DNA of 64,000 nt, taken from Methylovorus menthalis (GTDB lineage: Bacteria > Pseudomonadota > Gammaproteobacteria > Burkholderiales > Methylophilaceae). Below the pieces are notes generated by a model. The model ran no database searches, was not told the DNA's origin, and was given only the letters and a program-made list of their open reading frames with translations. Position numbers and translations under genes: made by a program. Positions 50,001 to 58,198 of the stretch are shown here, in pieces; the stretch's first letter is position 1, and each line of letters starts with the position of its first letter. Where the stretch lies: contig NZ_JAJAQH010000001.1 in the NCBI RefSeq assembly GCF_020523625.1, positions 74,930-138,929 on the forward strand. The letters run 5' to 3'.

Positions 50001-50615
50001 GAATTGCTGCCAGATGTGCTGGGCCGCCAGAAAGAGGTGTTTGCCTGCGTGGATGCGCTGATAGACCATGCCCGCGGTCAAGCCCTGACGCGGATTCATG
50101 GCGACTTTCACCTCGGCCAGGTGCTGGTAGTGGGCGAGGATGTACTCATCATTGATTTTGAAGGCGAACCGGCACGCCCCCTGCCCGAGCGGCGGCAAAA
50201 AGACAATCCACTGCGCGATGTCGCCGGGCTGATCCGCTCGTTTTCATACGTCGCCGCCTTTATCGAGAAAAGCGAGCTGTATGCCAGCAGTGGCGGCAAC
50301 CTGCCGCGCAGGCAGATTCTGCAACGCTACAAGGACATCTCCGAAACCGCTTTCCTGCAAAGCTACTTTGAACACGCATTACCCCATCCGCTAAGCCAGC
50401 CAGAGCAAACCTTGAATGCGGGGGCGTACGCCCATGCCTCGGATATGGCGTTGCTGCAACTCTACAAGCTGGAAAAAGTAGGCTACGAAATTGCCTACGA
50501 GCTGATGCACAGGCCTTCATGGACAGAAGTGCCACTGGAAGGACTGCAATCGCTGCTGGACGACCTGGCGCATGACAAGCCACCCTCGCCAGGCAAAAAG
50601 GCAGCGAGAACGTGA
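47001..50615 (+). CDS. treS: Trehalose synthase-maltokinase fusion
   Basis: Two enzymes in one 1204-residue chain. Residues about 25-600 are trehalose synthase (GH13_16), interconverting trehalose and maltose: DPLWYKDAVIYQVHVKSFFDGNNDG, LRLDAVPYLIEREGTS (Asp228), LLAEANMWPED (Glu270) and FLRNHDELTLEMV. A low-complexity Pro/Glu insert (about 515-550) breaks the C-terminal beta domain. Residues about 650-1180 are a Pep2-type maltokinase with IHGDFHLGQ (His1033, Asp1035) and IIDFEGEP (Asp1052), giving maltose 1-phosphate for GlgE. Starts directly after the glgE stop. Such TreS-Pep2 fusions are known in proteobacteria. Confidence 0.93.
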   Translation: MPTPKHTDKKTSDKKRTDRRSSALQFTRDPLWYKDAVIYQVHVKSFFDGNNDGIGDFAGLIQKLDYIVSLGVNTLWLLPFYPSPRRDDGYDISDYRGVHADYGNLFDVKRFIAEAHKHGLRVITELIINHTSDQHPWFQRARQAKPGSAARNFYVWSDTDTAYSQTRIIFTDTEKSNWTWDPVANAFYWHRFFSHQPDLNYDNPRVFNTVMSIMEFWLDLGVDGLRLDAVPYLIEREGTSNENLPETHQILKKIRQFIDQRYPDRMLLAEANMWPEDVQYYFGNNDECHMAFHFPLMPRMYLALAQEDRFPITDILQQTPDIPSDCQWAIFLRNHDELTLEMVTDNERAYMLNFYAADNRARLNVGIRRRLAPLLQRDRRRLELLNSLLLSMPGTPVIYYGDEIGMGDNIHLGDRDGVRTPMQWTPDRNGGFSLTDPARLVLPLNMDTLYGYQAVNVEAQSADPHSLLNWMRRLLAVRKQFYAFGRGSFRMLYPANRKILAYLREYKPQEMLAQPSPNTAFDPTQTERAHSAPPPEKTQGDIPPEEASATQADGIKALGDEILLCVANVGSTAQAVELDLSEYAGYTPTELMGGEKFPVIGPSLYILTLAPYDFYWFRLSNEQSPLATPSRLSTVPFVAPEYRTLVLNAGIHDLMQPRLQQRLETEIFPAYLARQRWFSNQADTGKKAGGQAKGPMTVNLQYLSHLPRPDISGADFLLVSVAASESNAWFFMPLGIVPEEMSTSTVIQQHVICRVRQGAKVGLLVDAYCMDEFAHTLLEQFRNSDHYREGARELHFESTAAFGALDFKGSDGKTGLDIRRPHAEQSNSSLIINDVAIVKMVRHYQAGTHPELEMAQRLDELGYRNTPALLGHMAFTNAEGESHTQIVMQAYVHNQGDAWQWTIDRLGIVIQQLNAADIAAQPLAPEDTNAMKELQNFAATLGKRLAELHNLLSLPTVHEDFKPQQMAKADLTALKQRIVHQWREAFAGLVHFKADNLVDPELLPDVLGRQKEVFACVDALIDHARGQALTRIHGDFHLGQVLVVGEDVLIIDFEGEPARPLPERRQKDNPLRDVAGLIRSFSYVAAFIEKSELYASSGGNLPRRQILQRYKDISETAFLQSYFEHALPHPLSQPEQTLNAGAYAHASDMALLQLYKLEKVGYEIAYELMHRPSWTEVPLEGLQSLLDDLAHDKPPSPGKKAART

Positions 50616-50744
50616 GCAGAACACCTCTTTCCAGGATCGCAAGCCAGGCGAATCACCATGCAGGGGCAAACGCTCTTGCGCCCATCGCCCCACTCTCATG
50701 GCATGAAGTCTCCATGATTCAAGGTAAACGCCAAGGAAAACCTT

Positions 50745-52655
50745 ATGTCCAGTTCTACCCCATTCAGGCCTGAGCAGGTGCCTGCCCCGTCATCACGCAA
50801 CACCTTCAGCTACCGGCTGGCAGGGGGTGCGCAGCTGCTCGGGCTGACAGAAACCGACTTCCGGCTGTGGGCACCCGACGCCCGTCAGGTCGACCTTATA
50901 CTCGACAAGGGGCCTGTGGTGCCTATGCGGCCAGACCGCGCTACAGGCTGGTTCCGCACCCTGGCCGAGTGTGGCGCTGGTACGCCTTACCAGTATCGCG
51001 TCATCAATCAGGCCGGCAGCGAGCTCTTGGTGCCTGACCCCTACGCACGCGGGCAAACCGGCAGTGTGCATGGCGCCAGTGTGGTGGTGGACCCGCAATC
51101 CTATCGCTGGCGCAATCTGCAGTGGAAAGGCCGCCCATGGCATGAAACCGTGATCTATGAAACCCATGCCGGATTGATGGGCGGTTTTGTCGGTGTACGC
51201 GCCAAACTGGCCGAGCTGGCCGCCATGGGATTCACCGCCATAGAGCTGATGCCGATTGCCAGTTTCCCCGGAGCCCACAACTGGGGCTATGACGGCGTGC
51301 TGCAATTCGCCCCGCATGTGAGCTATGGATCGCCGGATGATCTGAAGGCACTGGTGGATGAAGCCCACGCTCTTGGCTTATCGATCTTTCTGGATGTGGT
51401 CTACAACCATTTCGGCCCGGATGGCAATTACCTGTGGCACTACGCTCCCGGGTTTTTCACGCATCAGTACAAAACGCCGTGGGGCGATGCCATTGATTTT
51501 GCCGAGCCGCATGTACAGCAGTTTTTTGTCGACAATATTTACTACTGGCTGGAGGAGTTTCGCTTTGACGGCCTGCGCTTTGATGCTTGCCATGCCATCT
51601 GGAACAAACCCTGGCTGGGGGACACCATCAAACAGGTGCGCGAGCATTACCAAGGCAAGCGCCATGTGCATCTGGTGGCAGAAAATGACGACAATGCAGC
51701 GAGCCTGATGGGCGACCGTTTTGTCGCGCAGTGGAATGACGATGGCCACCATGTGCTGCATGTGTTGCTAACCGGCGAAACCGAAGGCTATTACTCGGAT
51801 TATGCCGAAGCGCCCGCCGAGAAACTGGCCCGCTGCCTGGCGGAAGGCTTTGTCTACCAGGGCGAAGTCTCGCATCACCGGCAGGACAGTATCAGAGGGG
51901 AGATCAGCCAGCATTTGCCATTGACCTCGTTTGTACTGTTTCTGCAAAACCATGACCAGATCGGTAACCGTCCCTTTGGCGAACGCCTGACTACGCTGGT
52001 GCCCGAGCCAGCGCTGCGTGCGGCCATGGGGCTGGTGCTGTTAAGCCCGCAGATTCCGCTGCTGTTCATGGGCGAAGAGTTCGGCGCTACCCAGCCTTTT
52101 CTGTATTTCACGGACCATGAAAACCCCGATCTGGCGGCAGCTGTATGGGAAGGTCGCCGCCGTGAATTCGCGACCTTTGAGAAATTCGCCAAGGCGAGTT
52201 TTGCCGAAAAAATCCCCAACCCGAACGATATCGAGAGCTTTAATGCCTCCATCCCCCGCCCGCTGGGCAGTGACGATGCCGACATCAATCGCGCCTCCCA
52301 ATGGCAGGCCTGGGTTCGGCAGCTGCTGAGTTTGCGCCACCAGCATATTGCCCCTTATCTGGAGCATACAAAAACGCTGGCGGCCTATGCCATAGGCCCG
52401 GCGGCGGTCAAGGCACGCTGGCATCTGGGCAATGGCGCCACGCTGGAAATCCTGCTGAATCTGAGTGATATCGCGGTGGATTTCGGCGAGCAGTGGCCAG
52501 AAGACAAACTGGCGCAAACCCTGCTGGATGTGGGCAACACCCGCGAAGCATTAATGCAGGGAACCCTGGGCGGCTATAGCTGCCTGGTATTGCTGGAAGG
52601 CCCGCTGGGAACGGAAAACGAAGCCAGCCTTGAGAGAGGCGACCGGCATCCATGA
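50745..52655 (+). CDS. treZ: Malto-oligosyltrehalose trehalohydrolase
   Basis: GH13_10 enzyme of 636 residues that frees trehalose from malto-oligosyltrehalose. N-terminal sandwich with TDFRLWAPDARQVDLIL, then LMPIASFPGAHNWGYDGVLQFAPHVSYGSPDDLKALVDEAHALGLSIFLDVVYNHFGPDGNYLWHYAPGFF, which is distinctive for TreZ against branching enzyme. The nucleophile region is GLRFDACHAIWN, the acid/base LVAENDDN, and FLQNHDQIGNRPFGERL holds the third carboxylate. It begins 129 bases after treS, with AAGGA, and overlaps treY by ATGA. Confidence 0.94.
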   Translation: MSSSTPFRPEQVPAPSSRNTFSYRLAGGAQLLGLTETDFRLWAPDARQVDLILDKGPVVPMRPDRATGWFRTLAECGAGTPYQYRVINQAGSELLVPDPYARGQTGSVHGASVVVDPQSYRWRNLQWKGRPWHETVIYETHAGLMGGFVGVRAKLAELAAMGFTAIELMPIASFPGAHNWGYDGVLQFAPHVSYGSPDDLKALVDEAHALGLSIFLDVVYNHFGPDGNYLWHYAPGFFTHQYKTPWGDAIDFAEPHVQQFFVDNIYYWLEEFRFDGLRFDACHAIWNKPWLGDTIKQVREHYQGKRHVHLVAENDDNAASLMGDRFVAQWNDDGHHVLHVLLTGETEGYYSDYAEAPAEKLARCLAEGFVYQGEVSHHRQDSIRGEISQHLPLTSFVLFLQNHDQIGNRPFGERLTTLVPEPALRAAMGLVLLSPQIPLLFMGEEFGATQPFLYFTDHENPDLAAAVWEGRRREFATFEKFAKASFAEKIPNPNDIESFNASIPRPLGSDDADINRASQWQAWVRQLLSLRHQHIAPYLEHTKTLAAYAIGPAAVKARWHLGNGATLEILLNLSDIAVDFGEQWPEDKLAQTLLDVGNTREALMQGTLGGYSCLVLLEGPLGTENEASLERGDRHP

Positions 52656-55459
52656 CACCGCAGCATCCGCTCTCTACCCTGCGCCTGCAGTTTCATAAAG
52701 GCTTCACCTTTGCCGATGCACTGGCGCACGTGGGCTATTTTTCCAAGCTGGGCATCAGCCATATTTATGCCTCTCCGATTTTTACTGCGCGGCCCAACTC
52801 CAGCCATGGCTACGACATTGTGGACCCGACGCAGATCAACCCCGAGCTGGGCGGGCGCAAGGGTCTGGCCCGGCTGGTGGAAGCGCTGCGCAATGCACAT
52901 ATGGGCCTGATCGTGGACATTGTGCCCAACCACATGGGCGTGGGCGGCGCGGATAACCCCTGGTGGCAGCATGTGTTCGAGTGGGGGCGCCATAGCCCGT
53001 ATGCCATGTGGTTTGATATCGACTGGCATTCGCCAGACCCTTATCTCCACAACAAAATCCTGGCGCCATTTTTAGGCGATGCGTATGGCGTGGTGATAGA
53101 TCAGGGTGACATCCGGCTGGAATATGACCGCTACGCGCAGCGCATCCAGGCACGCTACTTTGATAATGCCTTCCCTATCGCGCTGGCGGACTATGCGGAT
53201 ATTTTGCAAGCAGCCGATCATGCGGCCCTGGCACCGTTGCTCGAGCAATTTCGGCGCATAGACTACCGCCTGCCTTTTCTGGACATACAGAGCCAGGTGA
53301 ACCAGGTGCTGGCCGCGCTGGCAACACTCAGCCTGCAACCGGCCGTGGAAGCCGCCATCCACCAGGCCCTGGCTACCTACTCGGACCACCGTATCGAGAA
53401 ACTACACCCCTTGCTGGAAAGGCAACACTACCGCCTGACATGGTGGCGCAATGCGTCGGACCAGATCAACTGGCGGCGCTTTTTTGAAGTAAGCGAGCTG
53501 GCGGGTGTCAGGGTGGAACTGGATGAAGTGTTTGAAGCCACGCATTCGCTGCTGTTCGAGCTGTATGCGCAGGGCCTGATTGATGGCGTGCGCCTTGACC
53601 ATATTGATGGGCTGGCGCAACCGCAGCATTATTGCCGCAAGTTGCGCGCGCGACTGGAAGCGCTGATGCCGAACCGGCCACCGCATCTGCGCACGCCACT
53701 CTACATGATTGCCGAGAAGATTCTGGCGCCCGGCGAATGGCTGCGCGAGGGTTGGGGGCTGGATGGTACCACCGGCTATGAGTTCATGGACCAGGTGTCG
53801 GCCCTGCTGCATGACCCGCAAGGGGATCAGCCATTGAATGCCTTGTGGCACCAGCTAAGCCAAGATGAAAAATCGTTTCATCAGCATGTAGAACAGGCAC
53901 GCCGCCAGTTGCTATCGGAAAATCTGGTGAGCGAATTCGAGGCCGCCGTGCATGCCCTGCATGCCATCGCCCGCGCTGACCTGCATACGCGCGATTATTC
54001 GCTGGCATCGATCCGGCGCGTGTTTACCGAGATTCTGGTGCACTTCCCGGTGTATCGCAGCTATGTCACGGTAGAAGGCATGGATGTACAGGACCAGGAG
54101 CTGTTTGAAAGCACAGCCATCAAGGCCAGGCGCACGCTGGGCCATGTCGACAAGCCACTGGTGGACATTATTTTCAGTTGGCTGCGTGGCGACCTGATAC
54201 ATGTGCAGCAGCCGCCAGCGATATCCGACCTGTCGCAGCGTGCCATTACCCGTTTTCAGCAGTTGATGCCGCCCTTGTGCGCCAAATCCATGGAAGACAC
54301 GGCGTTCTACCGCTTTGGCAGGCTGGTTTCCCGCAATGAGGTTGGCAGCGACCCCGATATGTTCACGCTGGATATATCGGCGTTTCATGATGCCTGCCAG
54401 CGGCGGCGTAGCCTGTATCCGGGCAATCTGCTGGCGACTGCCACCCACGATCACAAACGCGGCGAAGACGTGCGTGCGCGCATCGCGGTCATCAGCCAAG
54501 TGCCAGCGCAATGGGAGCTGATGGTCAAGCGGTGGATAGAGATGAACCGTCGCTTTCATCGCCGGGTTTTCCCCGATGAAATGCGATATGTGGCGTATGA
54601 GGCACCCCGCATCACGCATGAATACATGCTGTACCAGATGCTGGTGGGCGCATGGCCGTTTGACTTGCAGGTAAGCGATAAAGCCGGGCTGCAAGCCTAT
54701 GGCGAGCGCATGGAAGCCTGGTTCATCAAAAGCATACGCGAGGCAAAATGGATGTCGAGCTGGGTGCAGGCCAATGAGCCTTACGAAGAGGCCTGTGCTG
54801 GCTTTTTGAAAAACATTCTCGACCCGGAACAAAGTAGCGAGTTTCTGACCTCGCTCGTCCAGTTTATTGAGCTAATCGCCCCGGCCGGGGCCATGAATGG
54901 TTTGGCGCAGACCGTACTCCGCATGACGGTGCCAGGCATACCCGACCTGTATCAGGGCACCGAATTCTGGGATCTCAGCCTGGTCGATCCGGACAATCGC
55001 CGCTCGGTCGATTACCAGCAACGCGCGCAGGCTTTTCATGCTTCGCCTGCCTTGGCAGCCCAGCTTGCCAACTGGCGCCATGGCGGCGTCAAGCAGACCA
55101 TCATCCACCAGCTGCTCCATTACCGTCAGGAGCATCCCTTGTTGTTTGAAGCAGGCGATTATCAGCCGCTGTATGCGCAAGGCATGCATGGCGACAAGAT
55201 TGTGGCCTTTCAGCGGCAGCATGCAGAGCAGCGCCTGTTGGTCGTGGTGCCGCGATTTTGCCATGCCTTGCTTACCCATCATGGCACTCTGCACCTGGGC
55301 AATTGGCAAGATACTCGCTTAGGCAATGGCTGGCATTTACATAGTCGTTATCGCGATATCCTGAGCGGTAACATTCATACGGTGACCGATAATGGCTTGA
55401 CCATGGCACAGCTGTTTTCAACACTACCGCTGGCCGTATTGGCGCTGGAACCTACATAA
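52652..55459 (+). CDS. treY: Malto-oligosyltrehalose synthase
   Basis: GH13_26 enzyme of 935 residues that turns the reducing end of a maltodextrin into a trehalosyl group by intramolecular transglucosylation. Start STLRLQFHKGFTFADALAHVGYFSKLGISHIYASPIFTARPNSSHGYDIVDPTQINPELGG is diagnostic, as are IVDIVPNHMGV, GVRLDHIDGLAQP (Asp nucleophile), YMIAEKILAPGEWLREGWGLDGTTGYEF (Glu), and LLATATHDHKRGEDVRARIAVIS. With treZ it makes trehalose from glucan, the counter-current of the GlgE route. Translationally coupled to treZ. Confidence 0.95.
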   Translation: MTPQHPLSTLRLQFHKGFTFADALAHVGYFSKLGISHIYASPIFTARPNSSHGYDIVDPTQINPELGGRKGLARLVEALRNAHMGLIVDIVPNHMGVGGADNPWWQHVFEWGRHSPYAMWFDIDWHSPDPYLHNKILAPFLGDAYGVVIDQGDIRLEYDRYAQRIQARYFDNAFPIALADYADILQAADHAALAPLLEQFRRIDYRLPFLDIQSQVNQVLAALATLSLQPAVEAAIHQALATYSDHRIEKLHPLLERQHYRLTWWRNASDQINWRRFFEVSELAGVRVELDEVFEATHSLLFELYAQGLIDGVRLDHIDGLAQPQHYCRKLRARLEALMPNRPPHLRTPLYMIAEKILAPGEWLREGWGLDGTTGYEFMDQVSALLHDPQGDQPLNALWHQLSQDEKSFHQHVEQARRQLLSENLVSEFEAAVHALHAIARADLHTRDYSLASIRRVFTEILVHFPVYRSYVTVEGMDVQDQELFESTAIKARRTLGHVDKPLVDIIFSWLRGDLIHVQQPPAISDLSQRAITRFQQLMPPLCAKSMEDTAFYRFGRLVSRNEVGSDPDMFTLDISAFHDACQRRRSLYPGNLLATATHDHKRGEDVRARIAVISQVPAQWELMVKRWIEMNRRFHRRVFPDEMRYVAYEAPRITHEYMLYQMLVGAWPFDLQVSDKAGLQAYGERMEAWFIKSIREAKWMSSWVQANEPYEEACAGFLKNILDPEQSSEFLTSLVQFIELIAPAGAMNGLAQTVLRMTVPGIPDLYQGTEFWDLSLVDPDNRRSVDYQQRAQAFHASPALAAQLANWRHGGVKQTIIHQLLHYRQEHPLLFEAGDYQPLYAQGMHGDKIVAFQRQHAEQRLLVVVPRFCHALLTHHGTLHLGNWQDTRLGNGWHLHSRYRDILSGNIHTVTDNGLTMAQLFSTLPLAVLALEPT

Positions 55460-55551
55460 CGTCTGACGCACATAACAGCCGCTCTCCGATGCCTGTCCTG
55501 TGCATCCATGCTTAAGGTGTATGCCTGATTCCTCAATTTCTGGAGATCATC

Positions 55552-56013
55552 ATGCATTCAGCCCTTATGGCAGGCACTCCCGCCGCCAGCTTTGAATACC
55601 ATCGTAACTGGCAATTCCCCTCTGATCACTTCATGGATGAATCGGGCATCTGCCCGGCCGACGCGGCTTCACGCCATGACGACGATAATCTTGAAAATGA
55701 AAACGTATCCGGCGGCCAGGCTTTCCCGGATGCTGGCAAGCATCCGCGCGACAGGCAGCCCGAAAAACAGCCGCCCTCCCAGCCCGACCTGCTGGATCAG
55801 CCCAACCCACCCACGGCAGACCCCGATTACCGCCAGCATCCACCTGAAACCGTGACCCCCGATCCTCACAAGGCATACCCGCCTGCCAATCACGAGGATA
55901 GCCAGCCTGAGCCGGAGATCATTGATGACAAAGCCAAGGACAAGGCTGACAAATCCAAGCCCGAGGTGATGCCCCCAACCGATGGATTTTTCATCAAGGA
56001 AAACACCAAATAG
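55552..56013 (+). CDS. Disordered Pro/Asp/Lys-rich hypothetical protein
   Basis: Protein of 153 residues with no signal peptide. After the first 35 residues (FEYHRNWQFPSDHFMDESGI) the chain is low-complexity: Pro-, Asp-, Gln- and Lys-rich, with repeated DxP and QP steps, ending DKAKDKADKSKPEVMPPTDGFFIKENTK. It is intrinsically disordered by appearance and acidic. A GGAG Shine-Dalgarno and a terminator shortly after the stop favour a real gene. Unknown function; hydrophilic disordered proteins of this kind next to trehalose genes fit desiccation protection, which is only a guess. Confidence 0.65.
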   Translation: MHSALMAGTPAASFEYHRNWQFPSDHFMDESGICPADAASRHDDDNLENENVSGGQAFPDAGKHPRDRQPEKQPPSQPDLLDQPNPPTADPDYRQHPPETVTPDPHKAYPPANHEDSQPEPEIIDDKAKDKADKSKPEVMPPTDGFFIKENTK

Positions 56014-56047
56014 CGGTTTACCATGGGCTATTGCTACTCAGGATCAT

Positions 56048-56080
56048 AAAAAAACAGGAGCCGCTGGCTCCTGTTTTTTT
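56048..56080. terminator. Bidirectional terminator
   Basis: ACAGGAGCC and GGCTCCTGT around a GCT loop, flanked by seven A on the left and seven T on the right, between the convergent gene at 55552 and the hemerythrin-like gene. Efficient in both directions by appearance. Confidence 0.9.
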
Positions 56081-56107
56081 GGGTAACTCCCCGCAAGCGC
56101 TTGGTGC

Positions 56108-56683
56108 TTAATGCTTGGGCATCGATTGCTGCACGGCCGCTTTCAGTTTCTTGATATCGATACCCCCTTCGGTATTGACGACTTCCGCCATCAGCTGGCC
56201 TTTACGCTTGCTTAGCTCCACTTCCAGTTCTTCCAGGTCAACCTTGGCTTTTTTGACCTTGGGAAACATTTCCTTTTCCTCCTCCTCCACATGGTGATCA
56301 ATATATTCACTGAGCACCGTCATTTTGGCGTCGTACATGGGGTCAGCTGGATTCATGGATTGAATCTGCCCGATCAGGCTTTTGGCACTGCTATGTTCCA
56401 CCACCGCTTCATTCAGAAGATCATCGTCATGAATGGCGGCACGGGCGGCAGGATAGAAAATCTCTTCCTCTACACGGGTGTGCACCGTGAGCTCCAGACA
56501 TATCTGGTTGGCAATGGCGGTCTTGCCCTCAATGTCATCCTTCTCGGCCAGTTTGCTGTATTGCTTGAACAGCTTTTTCACATTCTTGTGATCATCTGTC
56601 AGGTGCTGGATGACGTCTTTTTTCTGCGCGGTGCGCCGGGTAGTCGCTTTTACGGTCGCATCCGCATGGCGTGGCATAGTCAT
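56108..56683 (-). CDS. Hemerythrin HHE-domain protein
   Basis: Protein of 191 residues. A basic N-terminal tail of about 20 residues precedes a four-helix hemerythrin domain with likely iron ligands His32 (LTDDHKNV), His68 and Glu72 (VHTRVEEEIFYP), His97 (VEHSSAKSL) and His121 (IDHHVEEEEKEMFP). The C-terminal 50 residues are charged and helical. The start at 56683 follows AGGAG by 6 bases; 18 open codons upstream are not used. Such proteins may bind oxygen or nitric oxide or buffer iron. Transcribed away from ku. Confidence 0.88.
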   Translation of the reverse strand: MTMPRHADATVKATTRRTAQKKDVIQHLTDDHKNVKKLFKQYSKLAEKDDIEGKTAIANQICLELTVHTRVEEEIFYPAARAAIHDDDLLNEAVVEHSSAKSLIGQIQSMNPADPMYDAKMTVLSEYIDHHVEEEEKEMFPKVKKAKVDLEELEVELSKRKGQLMAEVVNTEGGIDIKKLKAAVQQSMPKH

Positions 56684-57295
56684 TTTCATCTCCTCAAGGT
56701 GGGTTGTAATGCAGCTTGAGAGTGACACTTGCGGCAACGCCGAGCCAGCAGATTACGCTGATTGCCATGTAGGAAATACTGTAGGGAATGACCTGACAGC
56801 AGGGTCTGGTTTCAAGTCGCCATGATCATCAGAAAAAATGATTCAGCAGTGCCATAAACAGTAGAAATATGGCGATACATAGCTCCAAAAAATAATCCTG
56901 ATACCACCTTGAGGGTATTTTTTTATTGGGCTCAGAGTCGTCGTTCAACATAGCGCGCAGAATGCCTTTTCATTCCAGATTGTTGAATAGTGCGTGGATA
57001 ATGTTGCACAACATTTTAGTTATTCAACATGACAGAGGCAAGCCCATCTGGAAATACCCTAAGCCTTTATTTCACCTAGGAATCGTCTGGTTTTCTGGCG
57101 GATTACCATCTTCATTTACCGGCCGTCATGTGTTGAGCAACGCCCATCGTTTAGGGATATTCCGACAGAGATTTCAGCCCAGGACTACTAGGGTTCATCC
57201 ATCTAAGGCTCGAATAATAAGCGTCATGCTGCAGGCAAGTGGAGTCCATGCGCCTGCACCTCATTCATGCCATCCGTTCATGTTCAGGAAACGCT
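56684..57295. other. Long intergenic region between the hemerythrin-like gene and ku
   Basis: A 612-base gap with no gene that I can support. A frame of 148 codons at 56926-57372 overlaps ku and has no recognisable sequence. TGTAGGA (56768-56774) and TGTAGGG (56780-56786) stand 12 bases apart ahead of the hemerythrin-like gene. Nested GTTG/CAAC inverted repeats occupy 56981-57029, and a further GTTG-AG-CAAC lies at 57132-57141. Confidence 0.55.
56981..57029. promoter_or_regulatory. Nested inverted repeats upstream of ku
   Basis: The inner palindrome is AATGTTG-CA-CAACATT (57000-57015), and around it TGTTGAATA (56981-56989) and TATTCAACA (57021-57029) form a perfect 9-bp outer repeat. All four arms contain GTTG or CAAC. 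The inner arm matches a dyad operator of a dimeric regulator; the outer arms look like extra half-sites. About 270 bases before ku. Confidence 0.5.
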
Positions 57296-58189
57296 ATGCC
57301 GCGAGCCATATGGAAAGGTGCCATCAGCTTTGGTTTGGTGCATATACCCGTCGAACTCTATCCCTCACATAACGCGCCAGGGATAGACCTGGATATGCTG
57401 GATCGGCGCGACTTTTCGCCTGTGGGGTATAAACGCTACAACAAAACCACGGGCAAGGAGATTCACACCGAAGATATCATCAAAGGCTATCAGTATGAAA
57501 AAGGCGAATATGTGGTGCTGACCGATGCCGAGATTCGCCAGGCCAATAAAGAGGCTACTCAGACCATCGATATTCAGGCGTTTGTGAACGTGAGCGAGAT
57601 TTCGCCTTTGTATTTTGAGCAGCCGTATTACCTCAAGCCCACCAAAGGCGGTGAGAAAGTCTATGCCCTGCTGCGTGAAACCCTGAAAACCGCTGAGCGT
57701 ATCGGCATCGCCCAGATCGTGATGCGCACCAAGCAGCACCTGGCCGCGCTGATGGTGGTGGATCAGGTGATCGTGCTCAACATGCTGCGCTACGCGGAGG
57801 ATATCCGTCCGGCCGAGGCATTGGGCTTGCCGGAGGAAAGTGCCAGCAAGGTCCGCGTGAGTGACAAGGAAATCAAAATGGCGCATGCCTTGGTCGAAGA
57901 CATGACGGAACCCTGGAACCCTGAGCAGTTTCATGACCATTTTCGCGAAGACATTCTGGCGCTGGTGAAAAAGAAAACTCGCAACAAGCAAACGCATGCC
58001 GTCATGGAGCCCGAAGACGACATCCCGGCCGACACCTCATCCAGCAATATCGTGGATCTGATGGCGCTGCTGAAAGAGAGCATCGGCCGCCGTATAAAGC
58101 CTGAAAAAAAGCCATCTGAAAAAGCCGCAGATAAAAAAGCGGAACAGCATGAGCAACAGCCCGCCCCTCGCAAAGCCACTCGAAGATAG
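57296..58189 (+). CDS. ku: Non-homologous end joining protein Ku
   Basis: Homodimeric ring that binds DNA double-strand ends and recruits LigD; 297 residues, normal for bacterial Ku. Starts MPRAIWKGAISFGLVHIPVELYP, followed by GYKRYNKTTGKEIHTEDIIKGYQYEKGEYVVLTDAEI, LRETLKTAERIGIAQIVMRTKQHLAAL and a basic Lys-rich C-terminal tail that would bind DNA or LigD. AGGA lies 5-6 bases before the ATG at 57296; the upstream open codons are not used. ligD starts 9 bases after its stop. Confidence 0.95.
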   Translation: MPRAIWKGAISFGLVHIPVELYPSHNAPGIDLDMLDRRDFSPVGYKRYNKTTGKEIHTEDIIKGYQYEKGEYVVLTDAEIRQANKEATQTIDIQAFVNVSEISPLYFEQPYYLKPTKGGEKVYALLRETLKTAERIGIAQIVMRTKQHLAALMVVDQVIVLNMLRYAEDIRPAEALGLPEESASKVRVSDKEIKMAHALVEDMTEPWNPEQFHDHFREDILALVKKKTRNKQTHAVMEPEDDIPADTSSSNIVDLMALLKESIGRRIKPEKKPSEKAADKKAEQHEQQPAPRKATRR

Positions 58190-58198
58190 GAGCTCACC

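Noticed and set aside
56899-56924. ATACC...GGTAT followed by T-run, terminator-like
   Set aside because: Only a 5-bp stem and no upstream gene on that strand to terminate.
56926-57372. 148-codon frame upstream of and overlapping ku
   Set aside because: No known domain, no Shine-Dalgarno, crosses the nested dyads and the ku start.
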